Assembly: GCA_019916065.1 (NCBI GenBank)
Contig: CM034241.1
Location: forward strand, 21,839,541-21,903,540
Direction: 5' to 3'
Origin: Vitellaria paradoxa
Lineage: Eukaryota; Streptophyta; Magnoliopsida; Ericales; Sapotaceae
Length of the DNA stretch: 64,000 nt
Shown: positions 56,889 to 64,000 of the stretch, piece after piece
Layout: every line of letters starts with the position of its first letter
How positions within the stretch are numbered: the first letter of the stretch is position 1
Program-made: the position numbers and the translations under genes
Notes under the pieces: model-generated
The model's input: the letters and a program-made list of their open reading frames with translations, nothing else
The model's database searches: none
What the model was told of the DNA's origin: nothing

Positions 56889-58115
56889 ATGAACATGGAT
56901 TGTTTTCCTTATAATTCTAGTTCACCAGACACCATTCACCCACTTATTCGTTATTTAGGTAGCATTTATGGAATTGATTTTTGCTTACAAACCTTTTCTA
57001 TGCTACCTAAATTCTATGGACGTGAATATGAGGATCCTATATTTCATTTAGAAAAATTTGAGTCAGTTTGTTTCTATTGCACGAATGGTTACTTGGACAA
57101 CACTTTTAGGTATAATTTTTTCCCATAATCATTATGTGGAGTGGCTGATAAATGGGGTTGTACTGTTACTTGGGACATTAATAGTTGGGAAGAGTTAAAA
57201 AATGAATTTATTATGACCTTTCTTCCTATTTTTCAAAACTTCAGCCTACGATTTGAAATTGAAAATTTTTCTCCAAATTGTGGTGAAGAAATTTATCAAT
57301 GTTGGGAGAGGTTTAAAAATGTATTAAACTCTTACCCAGATTATAATATTGACTTAGGGTGCATCATTAAAAATTTTTATAATGGTTTATTTTAAGAGAT
57401 GCGCCACACTCTTGAGGAGTTATCCGGGGGTAAGTTTCTTGACTTTACTCCGGAGTTGGCATGGGATTTCTTTGAGTCACTCCATGAGCAAACTCAACAT
57501 AGGGAAGAAATTAGCTTAAAAGTTAATTCTAGTGCACATAAGACTTCGACACATACTGACTCTACATTAGATGATACTTTGTTTGAGTCCACAACATGTC
57601 CTTATGTTTGTCCACTCATTGAAGCTGAAATTGCTGAATCTAAGGCCTTTTTGTTTCTTGCAGAAGAAAATCCTAATTCAAAAACCTTAAATTTTGAGTG
57701 GAGCAACTATTCTGACAATGGTTGGGATAGTGAAAGGAATGAGCCCTTTGACTCGTTCCCACCAGACTTTAACATGCACCAGACTTCATCTGTTGAGAGT
57801 CTAGAGGACATACCAACCAACCCCACCACAGAGCTTGAAGCTCATCCTAGCCTGACACCACAAGTGACCTTGGAAAGTCCTGATACTCATTCTAAGAGCT
57901 TTGATGCCATAGGTTCACGGGAGCACACTATTAAGCCAGTCAGTTTAGTTTCATCATGTTCTACCACACCACTCACTGAGACCACTTATGATATATCATT
58001 TTCTCTTAGGCATAGTACACTGGATGACTTACCTGTTAAGACCCTTATATTTGAGTGGAAGTATGATTCTAATTATGGTTGGGTTCCTACTTCAACGAAA
58101 AGAGAAATAGGATAG
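56889..58115 (+). pseudogene. Athila-like gag with acidic C-terminal tail, two in-frame stops
   Basis: One reading frame runs from ATG 56889 to TAG 58113 with only two in-frame stops, TAA at 57126 and TAA at 57393, and no frameshift. The N-terminal part resembles the Athila leader (FSMLPKFYGREYEDPIFHLE). The gag domain reads SWEELKNEFIMTFLP, then FEIENFSPNCGEEIYQCWER, and the expected LSGGKFLDFTPELAWDFFES follows. No zinc knuckle is present. The C-terminal 170 residues are acidic and contain two related motifs, NFEWSNYSDNGWDS and IFEWKYDSNYGWVPT, whose function is unknown. Few stops suggest a recent or still partly constrained gene; readthrough is possible but unproven. Confidence 0.85.
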
Positions 58116-58179
58116 TACTTTCATTTCATTTTAATAAAGGGCATTGCCAGGGACTAGCAACGCTCAAGTTGGGGGGGTG

Positions 58180-60067
58180 TGATTACACTTGAAAAGTGTA
58201 ATTACAAACTCCAAATTTTGATACACATTGACGCATTTAAGTAGTTAATCTTGAAGTTTTATCATTATTTTACTACTTATAGCTTTTATTTTCTTACTTG
58301 CAGGGAAAACGACAAAATAATTGAGATTAGTAGCGATGAAAGTGGCTATCACGGAGAAAAAAATAGTCCAAAGTTCAAGATGGTTGAAGTGGTGTACAGC
58401 TGAAATTCCAGCCTGACACCCTATCCGTATTTTGACCATATCTTTTCACTCATAATTCGGATTGACCTGATTCTTTTTGGGTTGGAAAGAAGACTCAAAG
58501 GGCTACAACTTTCATGTTTTAGCCGAAGACTAAATCCATCATCTTCGAGGTCAAAATCGCATTGGAAGTCGAGGACAGAAAGCTGTCAGAAGAAAAATAT
58601 AAAAAGTGAAATTTATACACTGCTGTCCGAACACCCCATTTGGGTGTCCGGACACCTGGACACATGGAAGCTTACTACCGTCCGGACACCCACCTGGACG
58701 CGCGGGGTTAATTTCCTTCTTCGTTTTTTTGGGTTTCTTTGGAGGGGTTATAAATACCCAATGAGCAGCCATTTAGGGGGGAGCTTCTCATCTTTTTCCA
58801 TATTCTTTTCATCTTTTTCTAGACTCTTAGAGAGTGTTTTAGAATTTTTTGAGAGATTTCTTTTTGTTTAGAGAAGATGTTTTTGAAGATTTGTGCAACA
58901 CTTTGCAGATTCGTGCAACACTTTGCAGATTCGTTTCAGCTTTTGTGATCATTCGTTATTCTTTTCGTTCTTCAAAGTACGATACTGTTTTTGCTTAGTT
59001 TAATAATATCTTTATTTGTAGTTTAGTTTATATTCATTCCTTCTTCTCTTTCTTTGATTCTTGTTTTAATGGTTGGATTTAATTGCATGATTTTCATTAT
59101 GAACGTAGCATAAAACCCTAGTTCTTGATTCAACGAATCAAGGAAGGGTAGTTTATGAAAAACGAAGGGATGTGCGTAGATCGTTCGCAGGGTTTGTAAA
59201 AACCTTTGCGGAGTGATCTACGATTGTAAGAATCATTTTTATTTTGTTTCAAACACTTTTGAAAACGGAGACCTTTGACTACATTCTCTGTAATGACTAG
59301 TAAAGGTTTTCGGGTAAAAATTGATTTAATAATTTTGAGCAAATTAAATTTGATTTCTTAAACAAATCTGGTTTTGGTTGTTTGAAAAACCTTTGGAAAC
59401 AAGAGTTTTTGACTATATTCTCTGTAATCACTGGTAAAAACTCTTGAATATAATTTTCTTAATAATTTTTGAACAAACCCTAATTTAGGTTTGAAACCGA
59501 ATGTTTTCTTAGAAAATCTTTCCAGTTTTATTATCCATAATGAAACGTGATTTTAAAACTGAGTATCGGATATTTTCTGAACTTTAATGAGAATATTTTT
59601 CCCAATCTATGGCTCCTTTGACGTGAACTATAGATTGTAGTTTTAACACATCCCGTAATGAAGTAGTAAACTACCCAGAATTGAAAGTTGAATCAAGAAT
59701 CATTTTTATTATCTTGAATGCTTAATTTTATTGCTTTCATTATTTTAGTTTAGTTTAATTTTGTATCTTGTTTTTCTATTAGTTGAAATAAAATTAATTT
59801 AATTTCTTGATTGCTAGTTCAGTTAATTTTTGTAATTTACTTTTATTTGGTTGCTAGTTACTTAATCAACTCTTCTCAAAACCTAAAACTTGTTTTATTT
59901 TCTTTTCTTGTCTTTTAAAATGAAACAATAGGTAGAAGAACTTAGAAAATCCTAGTGTTCAATCTCATAGTTCCCTGTGGATTCGACCTCGGACTCACCG
60001 AGTTAAAACTACACCGCACACCCTTGCACTTGGGGGTTAGTTTAGACGTACATTCTACACGCGGTCA
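58180..60067 (+). repeat. 3' LTR of the small Athila-type element
   Basis: The 1,888-bp LTR starts TGATTACACTTGAAAAG after a G-rich tract and ends TACACGCGGTCA. It differs from the 5' LTR by scattered substitutions, loss of one GTCCGGAC-type unit near 58680, and a direct duplication of a roughly 20-base segment (TTTGCAGATTCGTGCAACAC) near 58903-58930. Confidence 0.93.
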
Positions 60068-60446
60068 GTGTTCTTGGGTCCATATATCATCATATAAATG
60101 CATATGAACACTAAACCAACCAAGAATGCAAACTCAAACATATAAATATAAATTCAATATCACAAGTTATGAAGATAATTAACTAAAAATTTTAATACAA
60201 TCAAGTTTCATGCTTCAACCCAAAAAATGCGTTAACTTCAAATTAATACTACACAAGTTCATTCTAATTCACATTGAAGGCACAAAACACATTCTAGGAG
60301 GTTCTTCATCCTACCTCAATGAAGATATTGGTGACCAAGTCCAAGAAGAAAGAGGAGTTGAGCTTTGAACACCAATCGAACTAGAAAGCTTTAAGTTTTC
60401 CTTCTTCTTCCAAGCAACACCAAATCTCCAACCAACACTTGATAAT

Positions 60447-60478
<32 letters not shown>

Positions 60479-61086
60479 CTTTTTTTTTTTTTTTTGAAAG
60501 CACACAAACGTCATAGCCCTTTGGAAATCTTAGAAAAACTTTTCTTTAAAAGAGATGAAGCATTTTGTAGGAAGCCATGAGAATGTAGAGGAAGTGTCGG
60601 TGGAAGACAACCTTCACTTCCCATGCTTCAAAGCCTCTAAAGTAGGATCATGAAGGCACAACAGGTGGCATGATCCAAGAATATTGTTTCATTTTACTAT
60701 TTAACCAAATAATTCAGAAGGAGTATGGGAGGATGGATGGAAAAAGATAAGCTTTGCAGGGAATTGATTGAGTTGCTATTCATGAGTCAACTCAGTGAGT
60801 GATAAAGTGAGTTAAGGTGAGTTGAATGATGGGTTGACCCATGGGATGATGGGTTTGCGTTGAACCAAATGGGCAACTGGGTTAAGAATTGTTTGGGATA
60901 AAAGTCTAGAAATTTTACATTGAACTCTCACGTAGGGTGAAATTAAATCCAAAAATTTTTCTAACTAATTTTATCATTCCAAAATTTTTCAAATCCTCAA
61001 TTTTCTAGATTTTTACTATAATAAATATCAGCACCACACTTATGAAAATTAATTAAGAAGAAAAAAATTTAGGTTCTTACGGATTT

Positions 61087-61901
61087 CCTTCGGACAACAG
61101 CCGGACTCTACTTGAGATAAGCAGATGCCTGACTAAGGGTGTAACACTTTTTCCTAGCAAAAGGGCCAAATGGGGTGTAACACGGTTCCCTTAAGTCTTA
61201 CACCAATTGATATGTAACATGGTTCCCTATTTGGTATATATATTGAGATATATACGTTTATCGTAAGCGTAAACGGTACGGTTGGTGACCCGCGTGCAGT
61301 AATAAGTGTCACCTGTCCAGGATAAGGTTGGGGGTAGATGGAGATTAGAGAATTGCATTGGCCATTGCATTGCATTACATATGCATTGTTATATTATGTT
61401 TGGTTGATATTGTTGTGAGTTATACTACGTGCTTGAGTATGTTCACTAGTGCACACTTGCATGGTCCTACCTACTGGGCAAGTTTGCTCATCCCATCTAT
61501 ATTTCAGGTGTCCCGACAAGGTCAAGGAGTAGCCATCCAGAGTCGAGTTGAGACCAACGGATTAACATAGCACATGATTTATTCATGTTTGGATGACTAT
61601 ATCTTTATTTGTACGACTCGGGGTGTGGGTCCCACTCTTATTATATATGAGACTGTATAATTATTGATGATGTTAATGCGGTTATATAGGCCTTGAATTG
61701 AGTCACCGGGGTGTAATGTTATATTTATCGTGATTGATGTTATTTTTATTTATTTAATATGAGAATGAGAGACTTGTATAGTAGTTCTAATGATTGTTAC
61801 TACATTATAACTTGACCGTTGTACATGTTTTTATTTAATTTAATTAGTTCTTATATTCCTATACCATCTGTCCCAAACTTAATTAAGTTAGGGGCATGAC
61901 A
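61087..61901 (+). repeat. 3' LTR of the chromovirus, second part
   Basis: It continues from CCTTCGGACAACAGCCGGA and aligns with 18741-19552 of the 5' LTR (for example GGTGTAACA, GCGTAAACGGTACGGTTGGTG and AAGTGTCACCTGTCC). It ends GGGGCATGACA at 61901, followed by the ATTAA duplication. Confidence 0.92.
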
Positions 61902-61906
61902 ATTAA

Positions 61907-64000
61907 ATATAATTTTATGAATGTATTTTATATTTTAAATATATGTTTTATTTAGAATGTTTTGTTTTAAAATATATTTTGTTAAATATAATTTTTTGGA
62001 TTTAAAATTATAATTTATATATATATCTTCTCAATCCAAATTTATTTAAATTCTATACTTAACTAATATATTTGGATAAATACCACAAACAAAGAGAGCT
62101 AAATGATTAGTAGATAAATTATTTTTGAATCACATGATGATCATATATTTTTTATTATTATCTTAATATTGTATAAAATACATGTACTAGTTGTAACATA
62201 ATTAGATAATTTCAATTAACCAGTGTCAAATGTTTGATGTGCATTTAAAATAGAATATAAATTCATATGAAATTCTAGTACACTTAGCACGTTAAAAAAA
62301 TATAAAGTAACATTCACACACACAAAAAATTGTTAAAATTTTATTATGATAGCTTTTGTTTATAATTAATATAATTAGGCAGTGTACAATATATAGCTTT
62401 TTTTTTAATTACCAAAAAAAATATAATTAGGCAGTGTATAATATTATTTGTTAGTTTCTTTTGGGTCCTTAAGATTGCGAATAAGTTTACGATATTTATG
62501 TTTATTAGATGATATTCCTTTATATTTAAATTATTTTTTATTTGTTTATGCATTTATTTTTTTGACTAATTTTTTAATTTATTTATTAAAATATATTAGG
62601 TTTGACAGTTTTGGATTTTGTCCTATTTTTAATGTGATTGTTAATATTAAATTTTTAAGTTTTATTATATTTTTCATTATTGATTAAATCTTTTTTTTTT
62701 TTTTTTTGTATATCAGATCTCAAGGAACACATATTCTTTACTAAATTTTTCAATTTATTTATTCGAAAATACAAGGTATATTTTTTTAATTCTATAGTAA
62801 ATTTTTAATGTGATTGTTTATATAATTTTTTGGATTTTATTATATTTTTTGTTGTTGTTAAAATTTAAAAATTTTATATATTAAATTCAAACAAAAGCCT
62901 CTTTCCAAGGTTATTTTTCAATTTATTTATTTAAATATACAAGGCATAATTTTTTAAAATTTTATTTTATTTTTTGTTTGATGTGAAAATATTATTGTAC
63001 AATAATGATAAAAAAAATTATCAAAGCATTACAAATTTTCATATTTCAATTTTGTTAACTTTTTCATATATCATAACTGAAATCTTTCCTTTTATCAATT
63101 AAACATTATACTTATTTTTATTAGATGACATTTTTTATATTGAAATTATTTTTTGCTTATGTATTTATTTTTAGGTTATTTTTTATTCGTTCATTCAAAT
63201 ATATAAGATTTGATTTTTTTAGATTTGATTTTATTTTAAATATAATTATTAATTTAATTTTTATTATATTTTTTATTATTGGTAAAATTTTAAATTTTTT
63301 TACGTATCATATTATAAGAAAAGTCTCTTATATGATTTATTTTTCAATTTGATCAAATATATAAAAATATGATTTTTTTAAATTTATTCTATTTTATTTA
63401 ATGTGGTTTTAATGTGACTTTTTAGATTTTACTAAAATTTTCATTATTCTTAAAATTTTAAATTTTTTATACTAAATATTGGAATACTATTTAAATTATA
63501 TCTTAATTTATAATTATTTTATAGATTTCTATTTAACTAGGGAGTATAATTAATCTAATTATATTTAACCAAAGCACAGTGTATTTTACGTAAATTGAAA
63601 TTTTTATCCAATTCAAAATTTTATACTTAGTCTTTTCATTGTCAATTAAACTAAAGTGTACATTGATTATTATGTTAATTTTTAAACTATTATGTCTTTG
63701 CTAAATATTAGAATTCAATTTACATAAAAATTATAATACAACTAAAAATCTAATCTCGTGAAATATAATTTATGAATTTAATTTAAATTTTAGTTATATG
63801 TTTTAGATAGAATGTATTATTTTAAAATATATTTTGTTAAATATGATTTTATGAATTTAAAAATATAATTTACAATCATAATTTTATAACATTAATTATA
63901 TATCTTTTGAATACAAAATCTAATTATAATTTATTATAACGTTTATCATAAATTATTTTTTTAATATTTCCTATGAATTGTATACTATATCAATAGTTTT
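61907..64000. other. AT-rich repetitive spacer right of the nested cluster
   Basis: This continues the DNA split by the chromovirus. Sequence at about 63520-63960 matches DNA on both sides of the insertion (17255-17510 and 61907-62060), so the locus held at least two copies of one AT-rich unit. From about 62500 to 63480 related blocks recur with AATTT(A/G)T-rich words and CAATTTATTTATT(C/T) cores near 62575, 62750, 62918 and 63341. No gene is seen. Confidence 0.55.

Larger units (their letters stand above)
54914..60067 (+). mobile_element. Small Athila-type gag-only retrotransposon, 5.15 kb
   Basis: It is flanked by GTGTT (54909-54913 and 60068-60072). LTRs are 54914-56796 and 58180-60067 and appear nearly identical, making this the youngest insertion of the cluster. 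A tRNA-Asp-type primer site lies at 56803-56820, and a G-rich purine tract (GTTGGGGGGG) precedes the 3' LTR. The 1.38-kb internal region encodes only an Athila-like gag with an acidic tail, and no protease, RT or integrase. Its LTR ends, primer site and pre-LTR sequence match the large Athila-type element at 20943-40373, which belongs to a lineage that could supply the enzymes. Confidence 0.94.
51922..61081. mobile_element. LTR-like insertion, about 4.0 kb without the nested element, in the chromovirus 3' LTR
   Basis: Boundaries are TGTTACACCCTAG (51922) and GGTTCTTACG (61081), flanked by GATTT (51917-51921 and 61082-61086). The matching 5' LTR reads TATAAGATTTCCTCTGG without an insertion near 18731-18747. 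The ends resemble those of long LTRs of Ty3/Gypsy elements (TGTTACACCC ... GGTTCTTACA), with the last base changed. No gag or pol coding and no internal repeat of the ends were found, so a large solo LTR is the best explanation. It contains two tRNA-like SINE heads and is split at 54914-60067 by a small Athila-type element. Confidence 0.7.
17516..61901 (+). mobile_element. Chromovirus (Ty3/Gypsy, Tekay/Del-like), 44.4 kb including nested insertions
   Basis: The outer boundaries are a TGTAATACCC start and a GGGGCATGACA end, flanked by the 5-bp duplication ATTAA (17511-17515 and 61902-61906). The 5' LTR is 17516-19552. The 3' LTR is split into 50689-51921 and 61087-61901. A methionine tRNA-type primer site follows the 5' LTR and a purine tract (GTAAGGGGCAAGAA) precedes the 3' LTR. 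Protein fragments in order are gag, protease, RT, RNase H, integrase, chromodomain, which defines a chromovirus; the chromodomain wording suggests the Tekay/Del lineage. Four other elements interrupt it at 20943, 40953, 45024 and 51922. It is the oldest element of the cluster and heavily mutated. Confidence 0.93.

Noticed and set aside
60311..60514. Lys-rich minus-strand frame
   Set aside because: Produced by the T/C-rich low-complexity run at 60448-60495.
62344..63352. Hydrophobic frames of 69-79 codons in the right spacer
   Set aside because: The DNA is very rich in T and A, so Phe/Ile/Leu runs are expected by chance, and the blocks are repetitive.

Overview
This window is intergenic and intronic DNA from a flowering-plant nuclear genome. 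The evidence is AT-rich DNA, plant-type LTR retrotransposons of both superfamilies with plant tRNA primer-binding sites, and exons of a nuclear gene for a chloroplast RNA-binding protein (cp33 type). The gene and repeat families point to a eudicot, but the species cannot be read from the window. Nothing bacterial, organellar or CRISPR-like was seen.

Layout. (1) 1-3300: a partial Copia LTR on the minus strand, AT-rich fragments of a terminal-inverted-repeat element family, and a solo LTR (2332-3122) with a perfect AATTT duplication. (2) 3300-7612: low-complexity DNA with no supportable gene. (3) 7613-15005, minus strand: three in-frame exons of a cp33-type gene (plastid transit peptide, acidic linker, RRM1 and most of RRM2). 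Its 6.4-kb second intron holds a complete but decayed Copia element (9084-13746, duplication CTATC). The last exon was not found. (4) 15006-17510: AT-rich, internally repetitive spacer. (5) 17516-61901: one 44.4-kb nested insertion. Its base is an old Tekay/Del-like chromovirus with the 5-bp duplication ATTAA at both outer ends. Four elements have landed inside it: an Athila-type element in gag (20943-40373, ATTCC), an Athila-type solo LTR in protease (40953-42541, TATTG), a gag-only Copia element in integrase (45024-49956, GGAGG, minus strand), and a roughly 4-kb LTR-like element in the 3' LTR (51922-61081, GATTT). These carry further insertions: a gag-only Copia element (35211-40174, TTTTT) and a terminal-inverted-repeat element (about 28261-29336) in the Athila element, a 757-bp solo LTR (45509-46265, TTAAA) in the Copia LTR, and a small Athila-type gag-only element (54914-60067, GTGTT) in the LTR-like element. 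(6) 61907-64000: AT-rich repetitive DNA continuing the spacer that the chromovirus split.

How the parts relate. The cp33 gene is the only host gene seen, and its exons 1-3 are open. All retrotransposon pol genes are broken. The three gag-only elements are the least decayed and resemble non-autonomous families that depend on relatives for reverse transcriptase and integrase. The small Athila-type element shares LTR ends, primer site and 3' leader with the large Athila element, which suggests that lineage mobilised it. A recurring GTCCGGAC-centred module appears in the LTRs of both the chromovirus and the Athila-type elements, and is the most unusual pattern here. Coordinates of element ends come from matching terminal motifs and target duplications by eye. 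Identity percentages were not computed.
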